NCBI RefSeq assembly: GCF_008086045.1
Contig: NZ_VSEY01000050.1
Coordinates: 23,772 to 87,771, forward strand
From: Nonomuraea sp. PA05
GTDB lineage: Bacteria > Actinomycetota > Actinomycetes > Streptosporangiales > Streptosporangiaceae
DNA length: 64,000 bases
Direction of reading: 5' to 3'
Made by a program: the position numbers and the translations under genes. This document shows, piece after piece, positions 8,294 through 15,647 of this stretch. Under the pieces are notes generated by a model. The model searched no databases. It was not told the origin of the DNA and saw nothing but the letters and a program-made list of their open reading frames with translations. Position 1 is the stretch's first letter. Each line of letters opens with the position of its first letter.

Positions 8294-9715
8294 GTGAAAC
8301 TCCTTCTTGCCCTCGCCCTCACCCTGAGCCCGGCCCCCGATCTGACCCCCGCCACCATCGACGCCTACCTGGAGCAGGCGATGGAGTCCACCGGGGTCCC
8401 GGGCCTGTCCGTGGTCGTCACGCACGGCGGCAAGGTCGTGCACGCGGCCGGCTACGGACACGACTCGCAAGGGCGGCCGATGACCGCCGACACGCCGATG
8501 CGGGTGGCCTCGGTGAGCAAGTCGTTCACCGCCATGGCGGTCATGACGCTCGTGGACCAGGGCAAAATCAAGCTCGACGAGCCGGTCGCCGCGCAACTCC
8601 CCGATTTCCGGATGGCCGACCCGCGGGCGGCCCGGATCACCGTACGGCACCTGCTGAACCAGACCTCCGGCCTGTCGGACCGCACGGTGGACATCGCCTC
8701 CACGGAGGAGGCCACCTCGCCGGCCGACTACACCGCCCGCCTCGCCGATTCCCGGCTCGCCGCCGAGCCCGGCACCCGCTACGAGTACTGCAACGTCAAC
8801 TACGACCTGGCCGGGCGGCTGGTGGAGGTGGCGAGCGGGCGGCGGTTCGGCGACTACCTGCGCGACCGGGTGTTCGGGCCGCTGGGCATGAAGTCCAGCG
8901 CCATCTCCGACAAGGTCGTCCCGGTCGCGGACGGCTACAACTCGCTGTTCGGCGCCTGGCTGCCCCGGCCGGAGCTGGCCGGGTTCCACGACGAGAGCGG
9001 AGCGGGCGGCGTCATCACCACCGCCGCCGACATGGGCAAGTGGCTGGTCGCGCAGACGGGTGACGGGCGGCCGCTGGTCAAGCGGCAGAGCCCGCTGGTC
9101 AAGCGGCAGAGCCTGGAGGCCATGCACCAGCCTTCGAAGCTGCGCCCGTACGGGATGGGGTGGGGCATCGAGGACGGCGGGCAGCTCGTGCACTCGGGGA
9201 ACCTGTTCACCTACAACGCGGTCGAGGCCATCTCGCCCAGGACCGGCTACGGGTTCGCGGTGATGACCAACAACGCGACGCTGTACGACCCGACGTACGA
9301 CATCATGCTCGGGCTCACAGCGATGAGCGAGGGCAGGGCGCCGGAGGGGCCGGGCAGCGAACGGCAGCTCTTCGAAGCGGCGCTGGCCGCGTTCGCGCTG
9401 CTCGCGGCCGGACTGGGTGCTCTGGGCGTGGCGCGGGCGCGGCGCTGGGCCTTCAAGCGGTCGGGGCGGGCGTGGTGGCGGATCGGGCTGCGGTTGCTGC
9501 CCGCCCTCATCCCGGTCGCGGTGCTGGCCTGGTATCCGGATCTGGTGTCCGTGCTGATGAACGGGCGGACCGTCACCTGGGCCCAGCTCACCTACTTCCC
9601 CGCGCCGCTGTCCGTGGCGGTGCTGGTCGCGGCGCTCGCCGGCCTGGGGGTGACGGTCGCCCGGATTCGTGCGCTGTGTAAGCCTTCCGGCGGTTCTCAC
9701 CAAGTACAGGTGTAG
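8294..9715 (+). CDS. Secreted/membrane-anchored serine hydrolase (beta-lactamase family, class C-like)
   Basis: A 473-residue protein from GTG 8294. A short hydrophobic N-terminus is followed by a penicillin-binding-protein-like domain: SxxK motif SVSKS (nucleophile Ser and general-base Lys), YxN motif YCN near residue 173, and HSGNL in place of the KTG box. The last 120 residues hold three hydrophobic helices that would anchor it. Such proteins act as D-aminopeptidases, esterases or peptidoglycan carboxypeptidases; beta-lactam resistance should not be assumed. A perfect 21-bp tandem duplication lies inside it at 9071-9112. Confidence 0.88.
   Translation: MKLLLALALTLSPAPDLTPATIDAYLEQAMESTGVPGLSVVVTHGGKVVHAAGYGHDSQGRPMTADTPMRVASVSKSFTAMAVMTLVDQGKIKLDEPVAAQLPDFRMADPRAARITVRHLLNQTSGLSDRTVDIASTEEATSPADYTARLADSRLAAEPGTRYEYCNVNYDLAGRLVEVASGRRFGDYLRDRVFGPLGMKSSAISDKVVPVADGYNSLFGAWLPRPELAGFHDESGAGGVITTAADMGKWLVAQTGDGRPLVKRQSPLVKRQSLEAMHQPSKLRPYGMGWGIEDGGQLVHSGNLFTYNAVEAISPRTGYGFAVMTNNATLYDPTYDIMLGLTAMSEGRAPEGPGSERQLFEAALAAFALLAAGLGALGVARARRWAFKRSGRAWWRIGLRLLPALIPVAVLAWYPDLVSVLMNGRTVTWAQLTYFPAPLSVAVLVAALAGLGVTVARIRALCKPSGGSHQVQV
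9071..9112 (+). repeat. Perfect 21-bp tandem duplication inside the serine hydrolase gene
   Basis: Two identical copies of a 21-bp unit (9071-9091 and 9092-9112) encode the heptapeptide PLVKRQS twice in frame. The insertion lies in a surface-loop region before the LRPYGMGWGIED stretch. It looks like recent replication slippage. Confidence 0.9.
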
Positions 9716-9737
9716 ATCGACGAAGGGAGCAAGGCCG

Positions 9738-10289
9738 GTGCGTCTCAAACGGGGGAAGCTCGCCACCGACCCCGCGGCGTTCGAAGCCTTCTACCGGCGG
9801 CACATCGACGCTGTCACGCGGTTCCTGGCACGCCGGGTCGACGACCCGCACACGGTCGCCGACCTGGTGGCCGACGTGTTCCTCGCGGTGTTCGACTCGG
9901 CGCACACCTACCGCCCCGGCAAGGGCAGCGAGATCGCGTGGCTGTACGGCGTCGCGCGCAACACGCTGTCGTCCGAGCGGCGGCGGGCGCTGCGGGAGTC
10001 CCAGCTCACGCATCGGGTGAGCGGGCGGCGTCCGCTCGACGGCGACGACGTGTCCCGGCTGGAGGAGCGGATCGACGCGGAGCGGCCCGCCAGGGCGGCC
10101 TTCGAGGCCATGGCCGGGTTACCCGACGGGGAGCGCGCCGTCCTGGAGCTGGTGGTGCTTGAGCAGCTCACGCCGTCGGAGGCGGCGGTGGCGCTCGGGA
10201 TCCGGCCGGGGACCGCCATGGTGCGGCTGCACCGCGCCCGCAAGGCACTTCGCGACCTGCCCTTCGTCATGGAAGGAATCCCACGATGA
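9738..10289 (+). CDS. Sigma-70 family (ECF-like) sigma factor
   Basis: A 183-residue protein from GTG 9738, with GAAGGGAG upstream. Region 2 spans AAFEAFYRRHIDAVTRFLARR, DLVADVFLAVFDSA and IAWLYGVARNTL; region 4 has LPDGERAVLELVVLEQLTPS then EAAVALGIRPGTAMVRLHRA, a recognisable HTH. It overlaps the next gene by 4 nt (ATGA), so it is translationally coupled to the membrane protein at 10286, a likely cognate regulator. Confidence 0.9.
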   Translation: MRLKRGKLATDPAAFEAFYRRHIDAVTRFLARRVDDPHTVADLVADVFLAVFDSAHTYRPGKGSEIAWLYGVARNTLSSERRRALRESQLTHRVSGRRPLDGDDVSRLEERIDAERPARAAFEAMAGLPDGERAVLELVVLEQLTPSEAAVALGIRPGTAMVRLHRARKALRDLPFVMEGIPR

Positions 10290-10846
10290 GATTCGAGGAG
10301 CAGTTGCTGATGGACCTTCAAGCCGAGATGACCGCGCGCAACGACCGCGCCCGCCGTACCGGCCGCCGCCTGTTCGCGGGGGCGGCGGTGGCCGGGCTGG
10401 CCGCCGTGGCGGCGGTGACGGTGCCGCTCGTGACCAGCCCTGAGCCGGCGTACGCGGTGAGCGCGAACGCCAACGGCACCGTCACGGTGGAGATCAAGGA
10501 GTTCAGGGACGCCGAGCAGTTGGAGCAGGACCTCAAGGACCATGGCGTGACCGCCGACGTCACGTACCTGAAGCCGTACACCAAGTGCCAGAACGGCCGG
10601 GGCGCGCTGGTCGGCGGCGGGTACGACACTCCGGAGGAGTGGCGCGCGTCCGTGCACTGGAAGGTCGCCAGGCCGGGGGCGAAGGGATTCGTCATCGATC
10701 CCCGGCAGGTCGGGAAGGGGCAGACGGTGCTGCTGGAGTTCACCGAGAACCCGAAGGGGCCGGTCAAGTCCCAGCTCAAGGCCGAGGTGATCCAGGGGGC
10801 TGTCGCGGCGTGCGTCCCTGAGAAGGACCCGACGCAGGTCGGCTGA
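10286..10846 (+). CDS. Single-pass membrane protein coupled to the sigma factor (possible anti-sigma)
   Basis: A 186-residue protein. About 27 cytoplasmic residues (FEEQLLMDLQAEMTARNDRA) precede one membrane helix (LFAGAAVAGLAAVAAVTVPL), and an extracytoplasmic domain of about 130 residues contains two Cys residues. No zinc-binding anti-sigma (HxxxCxxC) motif is visible. Position and ATGA overlap with the sigma gene suggest it tethers or senses for that factor. The function is inferred from context only. Confidence 0.75.
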   Translation: MRFEEQLLMDLQAEMTARNDRARRTGRRLFAGAAVAGLAAVAAVTVPLVTSPEPAYAVSANANGTVTVEIKEFRDAEQLEQDLKDHGVTADVTYLKPYTKCQNGRGALVGGGYDTPEEWRASVHWKVARPGAKGFVIDPRQVGKGQTVLLEFTENPKGPVKSQLKAEVIQGAVAACVPEKDPTQVG

Positions 10847-10853
10847 CCCGGGC

Positions 10854-10882
10854 TCCCCGGCCTTCGCGCTTCAGGCCGGGGA
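10854..10882. terminator. Bidirectional hairpin terminator
   Basis: Stem TCCCCGGCCT / AGGCCGGGGA (10 bp) with a 9-nt loop. It lies between the sigma/membrane-protein pair and the convergent MFS gene, and overlaps the last codons of the latter (its stop is at 10871). Confidence 0.75.
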
Positions 10883-12034
10883 CCCCGTCAAACTCTCTCT
10901 ACGGGGGACGGCGGCGTAGCTGATCGCCAGAGCGGCCAGGCTCAGCGCCGCGGCGGCCAGGCCCAGCCACCGCAGCCCGTCCACCGCCACCAGCCCACCC
11001 CCGAGCGCCGACCCGGCCGCGATGCCGATGTTGAACGCGCACACGTTCACCGACACCGCCAGCGTCGGCGCCCGCCCGGCATGCCGCAGCACCAGGCTCT
11101 GCAGCACCGGCGTCGTGGCCGAGGTCAGCAACCCGAGCGCCAGCACCGCCACCACGGCGGACCCGGCCCACGGCACCGCGAACGGAAAGACCACCAGCAC
11201 CACGCTCAACCCGGCGAACGTGCCGCGCACCGTCCCGGCCAGCGACCGATCCGCCAGCCGCCCGGCCACCAGCCCTCCGGCCAGGCTGCCGGCCCCGTAG
11301 ACGAGCAGCAGCGTCGACACCGCCGCCGGCCCGAACCCGGTGATCCCGGTCAGCGTGGGCGCCAGGTACGTGAACACCGTCGAGGTCGCCGCCAGCCCGA
11401 CGGCCGTCGTAGCGATCACCACCAGCACCCGCCTGCTCATGACCGTCGCGATCTCGTCCCGCACGCTCGTCACCTCCGCCTCCTGCCTCGGCAGCACGAC
11501 GGCCAGCAGCCCGGTCACGGCGAGCGCCAGCCCGGCCAGCACCGCGAACGGCGTCCGCCACCCCGCGTCCTCCCCCAGCAACACCCCCACCGGCACGCCC
11601 AGCAGCGTCGCCACCGAGAACCCCGATCCCACGGCGGCGATGGCCGTGCCGACGCGCTGCGGCTCGACCACCCGCGTCGTCACCATCAACGCCAGGGTCA
11701 GGAAGGCCGCGTGGCTCAGCGACGCGATCACCCTTCCGGCGATCAGCACCTCGTACGAACCGGCCGCCGCGCAGATCGCGTTCCCGGCGGCGAACAGCAC
11801 CAGCAACCCCAGCGCCAGGCCTTTGCGCGGCAGCCGTACGGTCGCGATCGTCACCAGCGGGCCGCCGATCACCACGCCCAGCGCGTACGCCGTCACGGCC
11901 TGCCCCGCCGTAGACAGGGAGACGTCCAGGTCGGCCGCCACCTGGGGAAGCAGTCCGGCGATGAGATATTCGGATGTGCCGACCACGAACACGCTCACCA
12001 TGAGCATGACCGGCACCAGCAGACTCTTCTTCAT
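10871..12034 (-). CDS. MFS transporter (DHA1-type drug or metabolite exporter)
   Basis: A 387-residue protein with 12 predicted helices. The N-terminus VFVVGTSEYLIAGLLPQVA and the AYALGVVIGGPLV antiporter-type motif in helix 4 place it with AraJ/Cmx-like DHA1 exporters. The 6+6 helix split is clear, with a loop near residue 190. It is divergent from a MerR regulator, and its promoter carries an 18-bp palindrome in an overlong spacer, so it is very probably induced by a ligand sensed by that regulator. The message is probably leaderless: TAGCGT ends 6 nt before the ATG. Confidence 0.9.
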   Translation of the reverse strand: MKKSLLVPVMLMVSVFVVGTSEYLIAGLLPQVAADLDVSLSTAGQAVTAYALGVVIGGPLVTIATVRLPRKGLALGLLVLFAAGNAICAAAGSYEVLIAGRVIASLSHAAFLTLALMVTTRVVEPQRVGTAIAAVGSGFSVATLLGVPVGVLLGEDAGWRTPFAVLAGLALAVTGLLAVVLPRQEAEVTSVRDEIATVMSRRVLVVIATTAVGLAATSTVFTYLAPTLTGITGFGPAAVSTLLLVYGAGSLAGGLVAGRLADRSLAGTVRGTFAGLSVVLVVFPFAVPWAGSAVVAVLALGLLTSATTPVLQSLVLRHAGRAPTLAVSVNVCAFNIGIAAGSALGGGLVAVDGLRWLGLAAAALSLAALAISYAAVPRRESLTGSPA

Positions 12035-12040
12035 GTCGGC

Positions 12041-12072
12041 ACGCTAAAGTCTCACATGCATGTGAGAGTCAA
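12041..12072 (-). promoter_or_regulatory. MerR-type promoter of the MFS gene (overlong spacer with 18-bp palindrome)
   Basis: On the minus strand, -35 TTGACT (12072-12067) and -10 TAGCGT (12046-12041) are separated by 20 bp. The spacer holds most of the perfect palindrome TCTCACATGCATGTGAGA (12050-12067). A 19-20 bp spacer with a centred dyad is the hallmark of MerR activation by DNA untwisting. The -10 ends 6 nt before the ATG at 12034, indicating a leaderless transcript. Confidence 0.75.
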
Positions 12073-12086
12073 GTCGTGGAGGTGTC

Positions 12087-12446
12087 GTGGGGATGCGGAT
12101 CGGGGAGCTCGTCCGGCGCACCGGGGTGAGTGAGCGGCTGCTGCGGTACTACGAGGAGCAGGGGCTGCTCGCGCCGTCGCGGCTGCCCAGCGGGTATCGC
12201 GAGTACACCGAGGACCAGGTGGAGACCGTGCGGCGCATCCGGTGCCTGCTCGCGGCCGGGTTGAGCACCTCGACCATCGCCACGGTGCTGCCCTGTGTGG
12301 AGGCTCGGGGTGAGCGGTTGGCGCCGACTTGTCCGAACGTGGTGGGGCAGCTTCGGGCGGAACGGGATCGGATCGATCAGGCCATGCGTGATCTGTCCGA
12401 GTCTCGGCAGGCCTTGGATCTGGTCATTTCAGCCGCGCGCGTCTGA
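12087..12446 (+). CDS. MerR family transcriptional regulator
   Basis: A 119-residue protein. The N-terminal winged HTH reads MRIGELVRRTGVSERLLRYY, with EEQGLLAPSRLPSGYREYTE, the classic MerR pattern. A coiled-coil dimerisation helix (QLRAERDRIDQAMRDLSESR) ends the protein. There is essentially no ligand domain beyond CVEARGERLAPTCPN, whose two Cys residues could be functional. GGAGGTG at 12078-12084 serves GTG 12087 or ATG 12093. It is divergent from the MFS exporter. Confidence 0.92.
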   Translation: MGMRIGELVRRTGVSERLLRYYEEQGLLAPSRLPSGYREYTEDQVETVRRIRCLLAAGLSTSTIATVLPCVEARGERLAPTCPNVVGQLRAERDRIDQAMRDLSESRQALDLVISAARV

Positions 12447-12722
12447 ACCGGGAACCGGTTGGTGGGCCTCCCCCGCCAGCCATTCACGTAGTCGGTCGTC
12501 GTCACTGCGCCTGATCAACCGCCCCAGGCCTCGATGCTTGCGGTGGTTGGGCGCATCGTGCAGGCGGTCTCGCCAATCGTCGACGTACTCACGCAACGCG
12601 CCGATCAGCTCGGTAACGGCCTCGTCGAAAGTCCGGCCGTCCGCCGCGATCGGCGAGCCGGGGATGAACATCGACCAGCCGCCGTCCTCGGGTACCGCAC
12701 AGACCTCCGCCGAACGCGTCAC
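12429..12722 (-). CDS. Small HicB-like / antitoxin-like protein
   Basis: A 97-residue acidic protein from GTG 12722. The N-terminal half, CAVPEDGGWSMFIPG followed by AADGRTFDEAVTELIGALRE, resembles the partial RNase H fold of HicB antitoxins (beta-beta-helix). The C-terminal half is Arg-rich. It follows the UTRA-only gene by 24 nt and is likely co-transcribed with it. No toxin-like neighbour such as HicA is visible, so an antitoxin role is only a suggestion. Its 3' end overlaps that of the MerR gene by 18 bp. Confidence 0.6.
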   Translation of the reverse strand: MTRSAEVCAVPEDGGWSMFIPGSPIAADGRTFDEAVTELIGALREYVDDWRDRLHDAPNHRKHRGLGRLIRRSDDDRLREWLAGEAHQPVPGSDARG

Positions 12723-12746
12723 CGGATACCTTTCCCTGTCGGATGT

Positions 12747-13292
12747 TCAGCCCTCTTCGTGTTCGTATCGCAGCTCACGGCCGCTGGCCACCATGGTCAT
12801 CACGGTGCTCTCGTACGGAGTCCCGGCGTGGTCACAGGTGACACGGCGAAGCACCAGAACCCAGTCGGCCTCATCGAGCCTGAGCAGTTCCCGCTCAGTC
12901 GCCGTGGCCGGCCGCGCGCTCACCGTCTCCTCGACCTTGCGCGCCCGGTATCCCAGCTCGGCGAGCAGTCGCACCGCACCACCACGAATCTTGCCCGGCT
13001 GCGCGAGGGGCGTGCCGCGTGCGATGGAGGCCGGGTAATAGGAGTCGGCAAGCTCGATCGGCACGCCGTCGAGCAGCACGATGCGGCGCCGGACCACGAC
13101 CTGCTGCGGCTCCCCTCCGATGTTCAGGTCGCGGGCGATGTCCGCAGGGGCTGGGATCTCGCCGACTTCACGCAGCTCGTTCGTACCGGCATGGCCTCGC
13201 TGGGCGGCTTCCTCGGTCCACGCGTCAGGCTCGCCGTCGGGGCGAGGCCGGATGTAGGGAGCCGAGGTGTTGCTCCAACCTGACGGCCGCAC
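12747..13292 (-). CDS. UTRA-domain regulator lacking an HTH (half of a HutC-type GntR regulator)
   Basis: About 181 residues from GTG 13292, preceded by GGGAGG at a spacing of 9. The start region RPSGWSNTSAPYI matches the usual start of HTH-less UTRA proteins. The UTRA ligand domain is recognisable in VVVRRRIVLLDGVPIELADS, ARGTPLAQPGKIRGGAV and LLAELGYRARKVEETVSARP. HutC-family regulators normally fuse a GntR HTH to UTRA; here the HTH is a separate gene 112 bp upstream on the same strand. The two may form a split regulator, or this protein may act alone as an effector sensor. Confidence 0.8.
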   Translation of the reverse strand: MRPSGWSNTSAPYIRPRPDGEPDAWTEEAAQRGHAGTNELREVGEIPAPADIARDLNIGGEPQQVVVRRRIVLLDGVPIELADSYYPASIARGTPLAQPGKIRGGAVRLLAELGYRARKVEETVSARPATATERELLRLDEADWVLVLRRVTCDHAGTPYESTVMTMVASGRELRYEHEEG

Positions 13293-13404
13293 GTCCCATC
13301 GCCTCCCTCTGAGAGCTTCGCTGCCTCTGCAATATGGCAGCACGGAGGCGGCAACGCTCACGAAAGCCAAGGAGAAGGAGGGTGACGGTGCTGCGGCGAG
13401 ACGC

Positions 13405-13677
13405 TCACCCTTGTTCGGGTGTAGGAGGCGATGCGGCGACGAAGGTGCCCCGCTGAGGCACTACGAAGAGCACACCCTCCTCGACGAGCACTGCGATGGC
13501 TCGACGAACTGTGGTTCGTGCCGGACCGTACTCCTGGACGAGCCTCGCCTCTGACGGGATCGGCCGGTTCGGCTGCCAGTCCCCACGCTGGATCCGCGCT
13601 TTGAGGATCGCGGCGAGCTGCCGGTATGGCGTGACGGGGCCTTCATAGTCAATTTGGTCATCAGGGCCGAAGTCCAT
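13405..13677 (-). CDS. HTH-only GntR family regulator
   Basis: A 90-residue protein containing only the GntR winged helix: YRQLAAILKARIQRGDWQPN, PSEARLVQEYGPARTTVRRA and GVLFVVPQRGTFV. There is no C-terminal effector domain. ATG 13677 has no Shine-Dalgarno, but TAACGT lies 7 nt upstream, so the message is probably leaderless. A strong dyad lies just upstream over the -35 region, suggesting autorepression. Together with the UTRA-only gene it would reconstitute a complete HutC regulator. Confidence 0.85.
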   Translation of the reverse strand: MDFGPDDQIDYEGPVTPYRQLAAILKARIQRGDWQPNRPIPSEARLVQEYGPARTTVRRAIAVLVEEGVLFVVPQRGTFVAASPPTPEQG

Positions 13678-13684
13678 GACTACG

Positions 13685-13690
13685 ACGTTA
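13685..13690 (-). promoter_or_regulatory. -10 element of a leaderless GntR transcript
   Basis: TAACGT on the minus strand, 7 nt before the ATG at 13677. The -35 region (about 13708-13715, AAGACG-like) is weak and runs into the dyad at 13715-13742. Confidence 0.5.
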
Positions 13691-13714
13691 GAAGTACACA
13701 CACGAGATGCGTCT

Positions 13715-13742
13715 TAGCGCTACGTCTCTATACGTAGCGCTA
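13715..13742. promoter_or_regulatory. Operator-like inverted repeat between GntR and DUF397 genes
   Basis: TAGCGCTACG (13715-13724) and CGTAGCGCTA (13733-13742) form a perfect 10-bp dyad with an 8-nt AT-richer spacer. Each half also contains the self-complementary octamer TAGCGCTA. It abuts the likely -35 of the leaderless GntR gene and faces the DUF397 gene. Confidence 0.65.
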
Positions 13743-13839
13743 CCAGTCACGTATGGTGAGTACGAAGAATCCACGTCCATCGGAGCTGACGACCGGAGTT
13801 TCCCCGGCGTGAGTGCTGCGATCGAGAGGAAACCGAGTC

Positions 13840-14052
13840 ATGGATCTGTACCGCGACAAACTCGGCGAGGTGCCGTTCACCAGGCTGTGCGGCGGCAATC
13901 AACAGAACGAGGACGGGGAAAGCTGTGTCCTGATCGCCCCGATCCCCGGCGTGAAGGACGCCTACGCCCTGCGTGACTCGAAGAACCCGGACGCCGGGAC
14001 TCTCCGCTTCACCGGTGACGAGCTTCGCGCCGCCGGACTCGCCACCATCTGA
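13840..14052 (+). CDS. DUF397 domain protein
   Basis: A 70-residue protein. The C-terminal ALRDSKNPDAGTLRFTGDEL is the DUF397 signature found in many small actinomycete proteins. ATG 13840 is preceded by GAGAGGA. DUF397 genes usually sit beside an XRE/DUF5753 regulator and may act as its partner. None is present here; the adjacent regulator is GntR-type. A longer frame starting at 13813 has no better start signal. Confidence 0.8.
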   Translation: MDLYRDKLGEVPFTRLCGGNQQNEDGESCVLIAPIPGVKDAYALRDSKNPDAGTLRFTGDELRAAGLATI

Positions 14053-14137
14053 GCGTCACCCCGAAGGACGGCGGTCCCTGCCTGATCACAGCAAGCAGGG
14101 CCCGCCATCCCCTCGCACTCTACGGGAGCGCCCGAGC

Positions 14138-14542
14138 ATGCATTGGCACGCCTACCACTGGACCGGCCCCGGAGCCGACCGTGGCAACGAGGCAGAACGC
14201 CGACCGGCCTCACCCGACTTCCCCTCCTCGCTGGTGCCGCCGATGCGAACCGGCGACTGGCTGGCCAAGCCGGCGTCACGCATCACTCGTACCTTCGACG
14301 CGCCCGGCCAGGCGGCCGGGTGGATGGCCACCGAGTACGCCAAGGCGCGCGGCATGCTGCTGCTGCCCGAGCGGGTACCGCTGGAGGAACGCCTGGAGAC
14401 CGCGGCCGATCTGCTGTCCCGGGGCGTGGACGTGCAGTGGGGCGAATGGCTCCAGGGCGGCCGGTTCGTCACGATCGGCGTGATCTGCTGCCCCAACCGG
14501 CACGTCTCCCATCCGTGCCCGATCCGCCACCCCTCCCGATGA
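14138..14542 (+). CDS. Conserved small protein of unknown function
   Basis: A 134-residue protein starting MHWHAYHWTGPGADRGNEAE. No domain was recognised. The central part (AGWMATEYAKARGMLLLPER then LEERLETAADLLSRGVDV) reads like a compact alpha/beta fold, and the protein ends in a Cys/His-containing tail. It is second in a plus-strand run DUF397 / this gene / 14563 gene. Its TGA overlaps a possible ATG (14539) of the next frame. Confidence 0.6.
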   Translation: MHWHAYHWTGPGADRGNEAERRPASPDFPSSLVPPMRTGDWLAKPASRITRTFDAPGQAAGWMATEYAKARGMLLLPERVPLEERLETAADLLSRGVDVQWGEWLQGGRFVTIGVICCPNRHVSHPCPIRHPSR

Positions 14543-14562
14543 CGACCGCGTTGGAGGTCGGT

Positions 14563-14847
14563 ATGAGCATCGAGGACTTCCACGGCCCGCACCCGAAGCC
14601 CCCGAAGGAGGGGCACGCCCGGATCGACTGGTCCGAGCCGGCGGGCAGGTCCGTCTCCAGCCGCGTCCGGGCCCACACCTGCGGCTGCGAGCCGACCACG
14701 TACGAGCTGCTGGCCGCAGGAGGCCTGGGCCTCATCCGGCAGACCGAGCGGACGGCAACCGGTGATCGGGTCAGTGAGAGCCCGTGGTCGCGCGCCGCCG
14801 AGGCGAAGGGGCTGTGGAACGACCTGCTCGAAGGGAACGCGCGATAG
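14563..14847 (+). CDS. Conserved small protein of unknown function
   Basis: A 94-residue protein starting MSIEDFHGPHPKPPKEGHAR, with a CGC motif at RAHTCGCEPTTYELL. ATG 14563 was chosen because GGAGG lies at 14553-14557, 5 nt upstream; ATG 14539, overlapping the previous stop, is the alternative. No domain was recognised. It is the last gene of the small accessory cassette. Confidence 0.6.
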   Translation: MSIEDFHGPHPKPPKEGHARIDWSEPAGRSVSSRVRAHTCGCEPTTYELLAAGGLGLIRQTERTATGDRVSESPWSRAAEAKGLWNDLLEGNAR

Positions 14848-14919
14848 CGGTCAGCCTCCGGCACGCCAAGCGCCGCGACGCCTTCGAGCGGCATCGCGGC
14901 GCAGGGTCATCCCGGACGA

Positions 14920-15498
14920 TCAGGGGGTGGTCCCGTCGTCGTAGCCGAAGCCGTACTTGGACGGCTTCTCCCCCGGCGGGAGCAGCCACTGCTGCGCCAG
15001 CCTGAAGTCACACGGCTGCACGACCAGTTGCGTGCCGACAGCCGTACCGTTGTTGAACAGGCCCGCACATCTGAAGGACCCTGAGTTACGCAGGGCCCAC
15101 CTGCCGTCCAGGCCCCCGGACGTGACCGCCCAGAAGATCCACTGCTGGTCGCCCAGGGCCACCCGGCTGCAGTCCCGCAGCACCAGCGGGGTGTTCAGAG
15201 GGACAGGAGAGCTGGTGTTCGCCATGCTGAGGCACTTGCCGCTGATGTGACGAACCGAGTTGTCCGTGAAGGTGACCCGCGCGAAGCCGTGCCAGAGCTG
15301 GTTGCAGTCCATCAACACGATCGGGGTGCCGTCGGCGGTGCCGGCGTTCAGCGGGCCGAAGCACTTGGGGCCGCCGACCGCGTTGCTGGCGATCGTCGTG
15401 AACGGGAAGTCCACGGCCTGAGAGGCCGCCGCCGGTGTCCCCGTCAGGGACAGCAGCGTTGCCAGCCCGGCGAGGACGGACAGGATTAGTCGGCGCAC
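14920..15498 (-). CDS. Secreted ricin-type beta-trefoil lectin protein
   Basis: A 192-residue protein with a clear Sec signal peptide (RRLILSVLAGLATLL, cleavage near PAAASQA). The rest is a single beta-trefoil of RICIN type: repeated blocks with paired Cys (KCFGPLNAGTADGTPIVLMD, KCLSMANTSSPVPLNTPLVL, FRCAGLFNNGTAVGTQLVVQ), each followed by a Q-x-W-like strand (DQQWIFW, AQQWLL). No catalytic domain is attached, so it may bind sugar only. Monocistronic. Confidence 0.88.
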   Translation of the reverse strand: MRRLILSVLAGLATLLSLTGTPAAASQAVDFPFTTIASNAVGGPKCFGPLNAGTADGTPIVLMDCNQLWHGFARVTFTDNSVRHISGKCLSMANTSSPVPLNTPLVLRDCSRVALGDQQWIFWAVTSGGLDGRWALRNSGSFRCAGLFNNGTAVGTQLVVQPCDFRLAQQWLLPPGEKPSKYGFGYDDGTTP

Positions 15499-15647
15499 AT
15501 TCGCTCCTTCGAGCAGTCGGGATGTTGTGACACGCGGAGTGCGTGCACGTCCGTAGGGCGTTCCATCCCGTTCCCGATCAGGGAGGTGCCGGGTCCAGCC
15601 CGGGACACCCTCGTGCCATCGGCCTCAATCATGGAAATCTGTGCGGC

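Noticed and set aside
8294..9715. Calling the serine hydrolase a beta-lactamase
   Set aside because: SxxK and YxN motifs are shared with DD-peptidases and esterases; the KTG position reads HSG, and a C-terminal membrane region is present.
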